A stretch of DNA of 64,000 nucleotides from UBA5436 sp050951845. GTDB lineage: Bacteria > Bacillota > Clostridia > Saccharofermentanales > DTU023. This document shows positions 34,772 to 43,424 of the stretch, piece after piece; position 1 is the first letter of the stretch, and every line of letters starts with the position of its first letter. Made by a program: the position numbers and the translations under genes. The notes under the pieces were generated by a model that did not search any database, had not been told where the DNA came from, and was given only the letters and a program-made list of their open reading frames with translations. The stretch is taken from contig JBMNJV010000003.1 in assembly GCA_050951845.1 (NCBI GenBank), forward strand, positions 221,643 through 285,642, given 5' to 3'.

Positions 34772-36421
34772 ATGGCTGTAAAATACATTTTTGTAACCGG
34801 AGGGGTTGTGTCGGGTCTTGGTAAAGGAATTACCGCTGCAGCATTGGGAGCTTTATTAAAAGCACGCGGCTTAAGTGTTGTAACCCAGAAATTTGATCCG
34901 TATATCAATGTGGATCCGGCTTTGATGAGCCCTACTCAACATGGTGAAAAATTTATTACCGAAGACGGTGCGGAAACCGATCTGGATATCGGACATTATG
35001 AAAGATTTACCGATATTAATTTAACAGCGGAATCAGATATCACATCAGGTCAAATATATCAAGCTGTAATCAAGCGCGAGCGCGAAGGCGGCTATAATGG
35101 CGGTACGGTTCAAGTTGTACCGCATATCATTAATGAAATTAAAGATCATATGTTCCGGATTTCCCGCAATGAACCGACAGATGTCGTGATTGCCGAAATC
35201 GGCGGAACAATCGGTGATATGGAGAGTACACCGTTTATTGAGGCTATCCGCCAGGTCAGTTATCGAGTCGGCCGCGAGAATTGTCTTCTTATCCATGTGA
35301 CTCTTTTACCGTATCTGAAGAATCCGGGTGAAATCAAAACCAAGCCTACTCAACATAGTGTGCTGACTTTATTATCTTATGGTGTTCAACCGGATATTTT
35401 GGTTTGCAGAACGGAAGTACCTTTGGATGAATCGATCAGGAGCAAGATTGCTCTGTATTGTAATGTAAAGCACGAAAATGTAATCGAAAATCGTGATGTG
35501 GCAACAGTTTATGAATTACCTCTGTATTTTGAAAAACAGGGCTTAGCAAAGGTTGTCTGCAAACAACTCGGTATTGCCCAGTTTGTTGAACCGGATTTGT
35601 CGTTGTGGCAACGCTTGAATGAACAAATCAAATATACTACACGTAAATTGAAAATTGCTTTAGTCGGAAAATATGTTTCGTTACAAGATGCATATTATTC
35701 GGTATTGGAAGCAATTGATCATGCTTCAATTGAAAACGGAGCTTTGCCGGAAATAATATGGGTAGACAGTGATCCTCTAGAAGAAGTTTCCGAATCAGAG
35801 TTAAATGCAACTTTTGCCGATGTTGATGCAATGATCATTCCCGGCGGTTTCGGTCCGCGCGGTATGGAAGGAATGATCAGATCGGCTGAATATGCACGTG
35901 TAAACAACTTGCCGTTTTTCGGTATCGGTTTGGGTATGCAAATGGGTGTAGTTGAAATTGCGCGTAATTTAGCAGATATTAAAGATGCACATACGGATGA
36001 ATTTGAGAAACCCTGTTCGGATATTTTTTACTATGCAGGTTTAAACGATGAACAGACTACAACATTGTCGGAAATACCTTTGCCGGATCAGCCGATGCGG
36101 CTGGGTGCATATCCTATGCAAATCAAAGAGAATTCAAAATTACATAGGATTTATCGGAGTACGGAAGCTTCTGAACGCCATCATCATCGCAGAGAGTTTA
36201 ATTTGACATGGCAGGGGCCATTGTTACAAACAGGTTTGGTCTTCAGTGCAACGTCACCGGACGGAAAATGGATTGAAGCGGTAGAATTGCCGGATCATCC
36301 GTTCTATATCGGTATTATTTCCCATCCCGAGTTCAAATCACGTCCGATCAAACCGCATCCGCTCTTCAATGCATTTATTGAAGCAGCATTAAAATACAAA
36401 AAATCAAAACCGAGTGAATAA
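34772..36421 (+). CDS. pyrG: CTP synthase with glutaminase nucleophile Cys replaced by Gly
   Basis: Converts UTP to CTP, normally with ammonia from glutamine. The N-terminal synthetase domain is well conserved: VTGGVVSGLGKGITAAALG, SPTQHGEKFITEDGAETDLD, GHYERF and the IGGTIGDMES motif. The C-terminal class I glutamine amidotransferase domain has PGGFGPRGMEG and the HPEFKSRP His/Glu dyad. The nucleophile motif, normally GICLGMQ, reads GIGLGMQ, with Gly at 386 (codon GGT at 35927-35929). The enzyme should therefore use free ammonia only. One base (TGT to GGT) separates the two states, so a sequencing error must be excluded. The length of 549 residues is normal. ATG 34772 has AAGGAG upstream. 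Confidence 0.93.
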   Translation: MAVKYIFVTGGVVSGLGKGITAAALGALLKARGLSVVTQKFDPYINVDPALMSPTQHGEKFITEDGAETDLDIGHYERFTDINLTAESDITSGQIYQAVIKREREGGYNGGTVQVVPHIINEIKDHMFRISRNEPTDVVIAEIGGTIGDMESTPFIEAIRQVSYRVGRENCLLIHVTLLPYLKNPGEIKTKPTQHSVLTLLSYGVQPDILVCRTEVPLDESIRSKIALYCNVKHENVIENRDVATVYELPLYFEKQGLAKVVCKQLGIAQFVEPDLSLWQRLNEQIKYTTRKLKIALVGKYVSLQDAYYSVLEAIDHASIENGALPEIIWVDSDPLEEVSESELNATFADVDAMIIPGGFGPRGMEGMIRSAEYARVNNLPFFGIGLGMQMGVVEIARNLADIKDAHTDEFEKPCSDIFYYAGLNDEQTTTLSEIPLPDQPMRLGAYPMQIKENSKLHRIYRSTEASERHHHRREFNLTWQGPLLQTGLVFSATSPDGKWIEAVELPDHPFYIGIISHPEFKSRPIKPHPLFNAFIEAALKYKKSKPSE

Positions 36422-36433
36422 AAGGAGGCAGAT

Positions 36434-37939
36434 ATGGCATTTATTTATGAAGAATTATCCCGCACATTCAGTGAATATCTATTAGTACCCAATTTGACAG
36501 AAAGAACATGTGTACCGGCAAATGTTTCCTTGAAAACACCTTTGATCAGATATCGTAAAGGTGAAGAAGAAAGTCCGATCAGTTTAAATATTCCTTATAC
36601 TTCGGCGATCATGCAATCCGTTTCCGATGACAAAATGGCGATTGCTCTGGCCAGAGAGGGTGGTTTGTCTTTCATCTTCGGTTCCCAAACGATTGAGAAT
36701 CAGGCTGAAATGATCCGCAATGTTAAAAAGTTCAAAGCCGGTTTTGTACCGAGTGACAGCAATTTGCCGCCGGAAGCGACCTTGACCGATGTAATTAAAT
36801 TAAAACAAAAAACCGGTCATTCGACTGTGCCGATTACCTCGGACGGAAGTTCAACCGGTAAGCTCCTGGGTATCATCACCAGCAGAGATTATCGCATTTC
36901 GAGGATCCGGGGAGATGAGAAAGTTAAAGACTTTATGACTCCGATTGATCAGGTTATTTATGCCGAAGAAGGTATAACGTTAAGTGAAGCAAATGACATA
37001 ATCTGGGATCACAAATTGAATCAATTGCCGATTGTCGATAAAAAAGGCAGATTGACCAGTTTGGTCTTCCGCAAAGATTATGATGAACATAAACAAAATC
37101 CGTATGAGATGCTTGATCAGCGTAAGCGCCTGATGGTTGGTGCCGGGATCAATACCCGTGACTACGAACAAAGAATTCCGGCTTTGATTGATGCCGGTGT
37201 CGACGTGTTATGTATCGATTCATCCGATGGATTTTCCGAATGGCAATCAGATACAATTAAATGGGTCAGAGATAATTATGGTGAAGATGTATACATCGGT
37301 GCAGGTAATGTAATTGACCGGGAAGGCTTCCGTTATTTGGTGGAAGCGGGTGCTGATTTCATCAAAGTCGGTATCGGTGGCGGATCGATCTGTATTACAC
37401 GCGAACAAAAAGGAATCGGGCGCGGGCAAGCTTCAGCAGTAATTACGGTAGCAGAAGCTCGTGATGAATATTTCAAAGAAACCGGAATTTATATACCGAT
37501 TTGTTCGGATGGCGGTATAGTATATGACTATCATATGACTTTAGCCTTGGCAATGGGTGCAGACTTCTTAATGTTAGGACGTTACTTTGCCAGATTTGAT
37601 GAAAGTCCGACAAGACGACTTGTGGTTAACGGCAATTATGTTAAAGAATATTGGGGCGAAGGTTCGAATCGGGCACGCAATTGGCAAAGATATGATGACG
37701 GTGGAGATGAAGGCAAGATGCTTTTTGAAGAAGGCGTTGATTCTTATGTACCATATGCCGGAAAACTGAAAGACAATCTGGGAACGTCTATTGCCAAAAT
37801 GAAAGCTACCATGTGTTCATGCGGTTCGTTAACCCTTGATGAATTTAAGGAAAAAGCCCGCCTGGTTGTTGTTTCTCCGACCAGTATTGTTGAAGGCGGA
37901 GCGCACGATGTTATTCGCAAAGAAAGTGATCGCTCTTGA
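36434..37939 (+). CDS. guaB: IMP dehydrogenase, Tritrichomonas foetus-like type
   Basis: Oxidises IMP to XMP, the committed step of guanine nucleotide synthesis. The TIM barrel is interrupted by a CBS pair (about 110-225). The catalytic loop reads GIGGGSICITR with C320 as nucleophile, and the flap contains NWQRYD with R419-Y420. SDGGIVYDYHMTLALAMGAD, YWGEGSNRARNWQRYD and GVDSYVPYAGKLKDN are, from memory, nearly identical to the well-studied IMPDH of the protist Tritrichomonas foetus. They differ from the usual bacterial form (KYFQ, PEGIEGRVPYKG). ATG 36434 has AAAAGGAGG upstream, 12 bases after pyrG, so the two nucleotide genes form an operon. Confidence 0.93.
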   Translation: MAFIYEELSRTFSEYLLVPNLTERTCVPANVSLKTPLIRYRKGEEESPISLNIPYTSAIMQSVSDDKMAIALAREGGLSFIFGSQTIENQAEMIRNVKKFKAGFVPSDSNLPPEATLTDVIKLKQKTGHSTVPITSDGSSTGKLLGIITSRDYRISRIRGDEKVKDFMTPIDQVIYAEEGITLSEANDIIWDHKLNQLPIVDKKGRLTSLVFRKDYDEHKQNPYEMLDQRKRLMVGAGINTRDYEQRIPALIDAGVDVLCIDSSDGFSEWQSDTIKWVRDNYGEDVYIGAGNVIDREGFRYLVEAGADFIKVGIGGGSICITREQKGIGRGQASAVITVAEARDEYFKETGIYIPICSDGGIVYDYHMTLALAMGADFLMLGRYFARFDESPTRRLVVNGNYVKEYWGEGSNRARNWQRYDDGGDEGKMLFEEGVDSYVPYAGKLKDNLGTSIAKMKATMCSCGSLTLDEFKEKARLVVVSPTSIVEGGAHDVIRKESDRS

Positions 37940-38070
37940 TAGCTAAGTGACAATATTATTAATAAAACTTGCAGTATTATGCTTTTTCTTATATAAAGGA
38001 TAGCTATATCAGCTAAATCTATTATTGCGATGCTGTAACAATAATTAACCATGAAAAGAGGATGTACAAA

Positions 38071-38547
38071 GTGTCACAAAAAGTTTATGAAATGACTTAT
38101 GAAGGAATTAAAGAACTACAGGATGAGCTTGAATATCGTAAAACTGAACTTTCTATTGAAATTGCAGAAAGACTGAAAGAAGCTCGTGCCTTAGGTGATC
38201 TCTCCGAAAATTCAGAATATGATGATGCCAAAGATGCTCAAGCCAAAAATGAAGTGAGAATTGCTGACATCGAGGTTATCCTGAAAAATGCCAAGGTGAT
38301 TGAAGATACTGAAATTTCAAGTGATCAAGTAACTTTAGGGTCAAAAGTTAAACTGTTAGATGTGGAATATAATGAGGAATTGGTATATACGATTGTCAGT
38401 TCTCTGGAAGAGGATATTTTCAAAAATAAAATATCGAATGAATCTCCGGTCGGCAATGCAATTATGGGCTGTAAAGCCGGTGATACTGTTAGAGTCAGAT
38501 CTTTAGCCGGTGAATTGGAATACAAAATATTAGAAATTTACAAATAG
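38071..38547 (+). CDS. greA: transcription elongation factor GreA
   Basis: Rescues backtracked RNA polymerase by stimulating transcript cleavage. The N-terminal coiled coil begins MTYEGIKELQDELEYRK and contains the tip acidic motif in LGDLSENSEYDDAKDAQ. The C-terminal FKBP-like domain has SPVGNAIMGCKAGDTV. The length of 158 residues is typical. I prefer GTG 38071 because AAGAGG (38056-38061) then sits 9 bases upstream. The ATG at 38062 in the same frame touches that ribosome binding site. It precedes lysS, a common Firmicute neighbour. Confidence 0.93.
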   Translation: MSQKVYEMTYEGIKELQDELEYRKTELSIEIAERLKEARALGDLSENSEYDDAKDAQAKNEVRIADIEVILKNAKVIEDTEISSDQVTLGSKVKLLDVEYNEELVYTIVSSLEEDIFKNKISNESPVGNAIMGCKAGDTVRVRSLAGELEYKILEIYK

Positions 38548-38618
38548 CCGGTGAAGCGATCAATAATAAACAAATAATGCATAACTTAAACTGATTAACA
38601 AGAGAAATAGAGGAGTCT

Positions 38619-40685
38619 ATGAATTACGAGGCAAATAATCCTCAGATCAATCAAAATCAAGAGCAGAAACTGCTGCAACAAAAACAAAACAAGCATGAAA
38701 CCAAACAGCAAGACCGAGATAAGCAACCGAATCAAAATCAACCAAAGAAAAATCCGGCTGCTGCAAAAATTGATGTTCAGGAACAAGTCCTGAACAGATT
38801 AAACAAATTAGAAGAATTAGAACAAGCCGGTCAAAATCCGTTCTGGGTAACAACTGCCGAGCAGACGGAGCATAGTCAGGAAATAATTGACAACTATGCC
38901 GTGTTCGAAGGTAAAGAAGTTTCTGTAGCAGGCCGGATAATGGCGAAACGCGGTATGGGAAAAGTCAGTTTTGTAGATTTGCATGATCGGCAAGGCAATA
39001 TTCAGATTTTCACCAAGTTTGATGCACTTGCGGACGAGGATTATCAAGCCTGGCAGAATCTCGATTTAGGAGACTTGGTCAGTGTTAAAGGAGAAGTTTT
39101 CACCACGCAAAAAGGAGAGATTTCTATCCGGAATCAAGGCTATCAATTACTTGCCAAGTGTTTGCGCCCTTTACCGGAAAAATTTCACGGTCTGACAGAT
39201 ACAGACACCAGATACCGTAAGCGTTATCTGGATTTAATTGTTAATCCTGAAATCAAAGAAGTATTTGAAAAACGCAGCAAAATAATTACTACGCTCAGAC
39301 ATGAATTGGAGAAACTCGATTTTATAGAAGTAGAAACACCGCTGCTTAACTTAATAGCCGGCGGCGCAGCTGCCAGACCATTTGTGACTCATCACAATAC
39401 ATTGGATCTGAATTTGTTTTTAAGAATTTCACCGGAATTATATTTGAAACGTTTGATTGTCGGCGGCTTTGAAAAAGTCTATGAAATAGGGCGTAATTTC
39501 AGAAATGAAGGCATGTCAACCAAGCATAATCCGGAATTTACGATGATTGAGCTTTATCAGGCATACACGGATTATTACGGCATGATGGAAATTTCTGAAC
39601 ATTTGATCAGTTCAGCTTGTATGGCGGTCAACGGAACTTTGCAAATCAAATTCGGTGAACATCAACTTGATTTGACACCGCCATTTGCCAGAATGACAAT
39701 GGTGGAAGCTGTAACAAAATATACCGGCATTGATTTTGATACTATCGAAGATGACGCTGCTGCACAAATTGTTGCTCAAGAAAAAGGCATCGGTGAATTG
39801 ACAGCAGGTAAAACCAGAGGTGAAATAATTAACATCTTCTTCGAAGAGTTTTGCGAAGAACAACTGATTCAGCCCACTTTCATCTATGATTATCCGATTG
39901 AAATTTCGCCTTTAACCAAAAAGAAGAAATCTGATCCGCGGATGACGGAACGTTTTGAAATTATCATCTGCGGTGCGGAATACGGCAATGCCTATTCGGA
40001 GCTGAACGATCCCAGAGATCAGCGTGAGCGTTTTATCGAACAACAAAAACAGCGGGAAGCGGGTGATGAAGAAGCCAATATCCCGGATCTTGATTTTGTT
40101 GAGGCTTTGGAATACGGTTTGCCCCCGACCGGCGGTCTGGGTATCGGTATTGATCGCCTGGTTATGCTCTTAACCGACTCAGCCTCAATTCGTGATGTAT
40201 TACTCTTCCCGACAATGCGTCCTTTAAGCAGTCAAACAGCTGAAAATGAATCTGACAATCAGGAAGATTCTGATACTTTTGATCCGATTTCAACAGAAAT
40301 TGAAAAGCTGGACCTTTCTAAAGTAAAGGTTGAACCATTATTTGAAGATTTGGTTGATTTTGAAACATTCTCAAAATCCGACTTCAGAGTGGTTAAAGTA
40401 TTAAATTGTGAAGAAGTTCCGAAAAGCAAGAAGCTTCTGAAATTTACCTTGGATGACGGTTCAGGCAATGAAAGAACTATACTTTCAGGAATCAAAGAGT
40501 ACTACAAGGCTGAAGACCTGATCGGTAAAACTTTAGCAGCAATTACTAACTTACCGGAAAGAAAAATGATGGGTCTGCCATCGCAAGGAATGATCATCTC
40601 GGCAGTCTATGAGTATGATGGAGCTGAAGGATTAGATCTTTTGATCTTGGATGACAATATTCCTGCCGGCGCAAAATTATATTAA
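38619..40685 (+). CDS. lysS: lysyl-tRNA synthetase (class II) with extra N-terminal extension and C-terminal tRNA-binding domain
   Basis: Charges tRNA-Lys. The normal body runs from about residue 60 to 540. It has the OB anticodon domain (VAGRIMAKRGMGKVSFVDLHD), class II motif 2 (GRNFRNEGMSTKHNPEF) and motif 3 (GLPPTGGLGIGIDRLVML). Two additions are unusual. The first is a Gln/Lys/Asn-rich N-terminal extension of about 55 residues. The second is a C-terminal domain from about 578 to 688 (ETFSKSDFRVVKVLNCEEVP, ILSGIKEYY) of the Trbp111/EMAPII/MetRS-C type, joined by an acidic linker. The total of 688 residues compares with about 500 in most bacteria. The added domain probably increases tRNA affinity. 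ATG 38619 has GAGGAG upstream. Confidence 0.92.
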   Translation: MNYEANNPQINQNQEQKLLQQKQNKHETKQQDRDKQPNQNQPKKNPAAAKIDVQEQVLNRLNKLEELEQAGQNPFWVTTAEQTEHSQEIIDNYAVFEGKEVSVAGRIMAKRGMGKVSFVDLHDRQGNIQIFTKFDALADEDYQAWQNLDLGDLVSVKGEVFTTQKGEISIRNQGYQLLAKCLRPLPEKFHGLTDTDTRYRKRYLDLIVNPEIKEVFEKRSKIITTLRHELEKLDFIEVETPLLNLIAGGAAARPFVTHHNTLDLNLFLRISPELYLKRLIVGGFEKVYEIGRNFRNEGMSTKHNPEFTMIELYQAYTDYYGMMEISEHLISSACMAVNGTLQIKFGEHQLDLTPPFARMTMVEAVTKYTGIDFDTIEDDAAAQIVAQEKGIGELTAGKTRGEIINIFFEEFCEEQLIQPTFIYDYPIEISPLTKKKKSDPRMTERFEIIICGAEYGNAYSELNDPRDQRERFIEQQKQREAGDEEANIPDLDFVEALEYGLPPTGGLGIGIDRLVMLLTDSASIRDVLLFPTMRPLSSQTAENESDNQEDSDTFDPISTEIEKLDLSKVKVEPLFEDLVDFETFSKSDFRVVKVLNCEEVPKSKKLLKFTLDDGSGNERTILSGIKEYYKAEDLIGKTLAAITNLPERKMMGLPSQGMIISAVYEYDGAEGLDLLILDDNIPAGAKLY

Positions 40686-40699
40686 ATAATATACTAATC

Positions 40700-40843
40700 T
40701 TGAGTCTGCTCATCATATCTTATATCACGGACAAGGAAGAAAAAATTCTGGAGAATCAACAAGTTATCAAAATTCCTGTTGTTCGTAACGGCCGCCGGGC
40801 TACTGTAGGTTATCAGCCGGAAATTTGGCAGGTTTGGCAATGA
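40700..40843 (+). pseudogene. remnant of an ArsC/Spx-like thioredoxin-fold gene (C-terminal end only)
   Basis: Between lysS and the aldolase gene, one frame ending in TGA at 40841-40843 encodes SYITDKEEKILENQQVI followed by IPVVRNGRRATVGYQPEIW. This strongly resembles the last ~45 residues of the arsenate reductase (ArsC/Spx-like) family, where a PVVRNG-ATVGY-PE-W ending is common. The N-terminal part with the CxxxT/CxxC active site is absent. The frame runs back into the lysS 3' end without a plausible start, so I read it as a decayed 5'-deleted gene. The 5' limit given is approximate. Confidence 0.6.
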
Positions 40844-40874
40844 TAAATATTGTAAGATTTTTAGAAAGCATATT

Positions 40875-41912
40875 ATGATTAACAAACGATCTGAGCTGGA
40901 GAAATTCATCAAATTTTCTAATGAAATAGGGAAAAGGAACGACTATGTTCAAGGCGGAGGCGGCAATACTTCTTTTAAGCCTGATGCGGAAAGAATGATC
41001 ATAAAAGCTTCCGGCTATTTTTTATCTCAAGTGAAAGAAGATGACGGGTATGTAGTCTTATCCTATCCGGAAATTGAACATTTTTTTTACTCTGAGGAAG
41101 CCGGACTGGCAAAAGATATTGAAAGTATCGGTTCGCAAAAAGTTCGATCAGCCATTATCGATGGGGAAACACTGCCCCGGCTCCGTCCTTCTGTAGAAGC
41201 AGGATTCCATTCATTACTAAGTGCCTGGGTGGCACATACACATAGTGTATACATTAATATTATTTTATGCAGCAAATCAGCAAAAGAACTTTTAACAGAT
41301 ATTTTTTACGATATTGACTATATGTATATTCCTTATGTAAATCCTGGTTCACGCTTAACTCTTGAGATAGTTAATGAGATTAATAAACATCTGAATAATC
41401 ATCCGGAAGTTCCGGAAATAATTTTTCTGGAAAATCACGGAGTTATTGTTCATGCGGAAGATATGCAAAAATGTTTAAGTTTACATCAGGAAGTTAATGC
41501 CAGAATTTGTAAATATTTTTCGCTCAGCGAATCGGAATATCCTTTAGCAAATGTAAAAGAAATAAATCAGGACGTTTATATATCGGATACGGATTATCTG
41601 ATTAATGTTTTGAAAACTGAAGAGTTTACTTCTGAAACATTACTCTCAAATCCTTTATATCCTGATCAAATGGTTTATTTAGCGGACACGCTGGATACTA
41701 CGGCTTTTATCGATCATAAGTCCGGAAAAACAACTTATCATATGCCTTATAAACAGGCTTTATTGTTAGAGCAAATTATTACTGCAATAATATTTATTAT
41801 GAAAAATATTAAATCCAATAATCTGGAAATTCAATTTATGAGTAAAGCAGATCAGGAATTCATTAAAAAATGGGAAAGTGAATCTTATCGCAAGAAGATT
41901 TCAAAGGAATGA
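40875..41912 (+). CDS. class II aldolase/adducin-family protein (sugar phosphate aldolase)
   Basis: Zinc-dependent aldolase of the RhaD/FucA/AraD superfamily, 345 residues. The substrate loop is GGGGNTSFKPDAERMIIKASG (residues about 28-48, one residue over the usual span). Zinc ligands are expected in AHTHSVY and in ENHGVIVHA, and the general acid region is in LRPSVEAGFH. It is longer than RhaD (about 275 residues), with an added C-terminal segment. The form resembles the aldolase half of the bifunctional RhaE/YuxG proteins. The next gene is a rhamnulokinase, so cleavage of a deoxyketose-1-phosphate to DHAP and an aldehyde is likely. The exact sugar is inferred. Confidence 0.82.
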   Translation: MINKRSELEKFIKFSNEIGKRNDYVQGGGGNTSFKPDAERMIIKASGYFLSQVKEDDGYVVLSYPEIEHFFYSEEAGLAKDIESIGSQKVRSAIIDGETLPRLRPSVEAGFHSLLSAWVAHTHSVYINIILCSKSAKELLTDIFYDIDYMYIPYVNPGSRLTLEIVNEINKHLNNHPEVPEIIFLENHGVIVHAEDMQKCLSLHQEVNARICKYFSLSESEYPLANVKEINQDVYISDTDYLINVLKTEEFTSETLLSNPLYPDQMVYLADTLDTTAFIDHKSGKTTYHMPYKQALLLEQIITAIIFIMKNIKSNNLEIQFMSKADQEFIKKWESESYRKKISKE

Positions 41913-41919
41913 GGATATC

Positions 41920-43371
41920 GTGAAAACAGTAAATGTATTAGCATTTGATTTAGGTGCTTCAAATGGACGGGCAATTATCGGTCATTTTAACGGGGAAAAA
42001 ATAACAACAGAGGAAGTTCATCGTTTTCCGAATAATTATGTAATGATCAATGAACGACCTCATTGGGATTTTGATAATTTGTCAGAAAACTTGAAACAAG
42101 GTTTTAGAAAATCTGATAACACTGCGGTTAGTTTCGGTATTGATTCCTGGGGTGTCGATTACGGATTATTGGACAAAGAGGGAAATTTGATTTCAAATCC
42201 CAGATCTTACCGTGGTTCTACGGATTTTCCCACTCAAGACTTATGGGAAATAATAGGCAAAAGAGAGTTGTTTGACCGTTCAGGAATAGCTTTTCTTAAC
42301 TTTAACACTGTCTATCAGCTGTTCGAAAGAGTCCAAGAAGCTGACAGATGTTTAGACAAAGCGGAAACCTTATTGATGTTACCGGACCTATTGGCTTATT
42401 TTTTTACCGGAGATAAAATGAGCGAATATACAAATGTGACTTCAAGCAATTTATTTAATGTCGAAACACGAAACTGGGACTTCGAAGTAATCAAGAAACT
42501 GAAGATCCCTCATAAGATTTTTACTGAAATTGATTATCCGGGTCATATTCGCAGCAAGATAAAACCTGAGCTTGCCGGAGAATTAAATATTGACAGGATA
42601 CCTTTAATAGCAGTAGGCACACATGATACGGCATCAGCTGTGGCAGCTATTCCGTTAAAGGAAGATTATGCTTTCTGCTCCAGCGGAACATGGTCTTTGT
42701 GCGGGATAGAAACAGATTCCGCTGTAGTCAGTGATTTAGTCTACGATCTGAATTTATCAAATGAAGGTACCGTTCAGGGTGGTTGCCGTCCGTTAAAAAA
42801 TATTATGGGAATGTGGATTATACAGGAATGTCATCGTCAATGGGGACAAGATTACAGTTGGGGTCAAATTACATATGAAGCAGAAAAAGCCAAGCCTTTT
42901 CAGAGTTTAATAAATCCGAATGATAATTTGTTCTTTTCCGGCGGACAGATGATTGAAAGAATTCAGCAGTATTGCGAAGATACGAATCAACCGATTCCTC
43001 AAAGTATAGGAGAAATTGCCCGTGCGATTTATGAGTCTCTTGCTCTAAAGTATACGATTGTCTTAGAGTCTTTATCTGAAATAAAAGGCAAGCAGATTAA
43101 AGGTCTGAATATTACAGGTGGCGGGATACGCAATCGCTTCCTGAACCAGCTGATTGCTGATAGTCTGGGCTTGCCTGTAGTCACCGGTCCGATCGAAGGA
43201 GCGGCATTGGGTAATATAATTGTTCAATTAATCGGATTAGGTGAAATTAAAGATATTTCAGAAGGTCGTTCAATTATTGCGAATTCGGTAGAAATGCAGA
43301 CATATGAGCCGAATCATACTTCTGAGTGGGATGAAGCATATCACAGAATGCTTGAAATACTGAAACAGTAA
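41920..43371 (+). CDS. rhaB: rhamnulokinase (FGGY family)
   Basis: Phosphorylates L-rhamnulose (or a similar ketose) to the 1-phosphate consumed by the aldolase upstream. The ATPase fold begins LAFDLGASNGRAIIGHF. Family landmarks are FGIDSWGVDYGLLD, the phosphate loop GTHDTASAVAAIP, SSGTWSL and the C-terminal GGGIRNRFLNQLIADSLGLPVV. The length of 483 residues is normal. GTG 41920 has AATGAGG just upstream. The frame is open back to 41878 but that would overlap the aldolase gene. No rhamnose isomerase, transporter or regulator is in the window. Confidence 0.9.
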   Translation: MKTVNVLAFDLGASNGRAIIGHFNGEKITTEEVHRFPNNYVMINERPHWDFDNLSENLKQGFRKSDNTAVSFGIDSWGVDYGLLDKEGNLISNPRSYRGSTDFPTQDLWEIIGKRELFDRSGIAFLNFNTVYQLFERVQEADRCLDKAETLLMLPDLLAYFFTGDKMSEYTNVTSSNLFNVETRNWDFEVIKKLKIPHKIFTEIDYPGHIRSKIKPELAGELNIDRIPLIAVGTHDTASAVAAIPLKEDYAFCSSGTWSLCGIETDSAVVSDLVYDLNLSNEGTVQGGCRPLKNIMGMWIIQECHRQWGQDYSWGQITYEAEKAKPFQSLINPNDNLFFSGGQMIERIQQYCEDTNQPIPQSIGEIARAIYESLALKYTIVLESLSEIKGKQIKGLNITGGGIRNRFLNQLIADSLGLPVVTGPIEGAALGNIIVQLIGLGEIKDISEGRSIIANSVEMQTYEPNHTSEWDEAYHRMLEILKQ

Positions 43372-43385
43372 ACATAGATAACAAT

Positions 43386-43416
43386 ATTTCAGTTATGAAA
43401 TATCATTAACTGAAAT
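43386..43416. terminator. hairpin between convergent rhaB and rtcB
   Basis: ATTTCAGTTA (43386-43395) and TAACTGAAAT (43407-43416) are perfect 10-base inverted arms around an 11-base loop, in the 53-base gap between the two stop codons. There is no strong T run on either side, so it may be a weak bidirectional terminator. Confidence 0.55.
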
Positions 43417-43424
43417 CATCAGCC

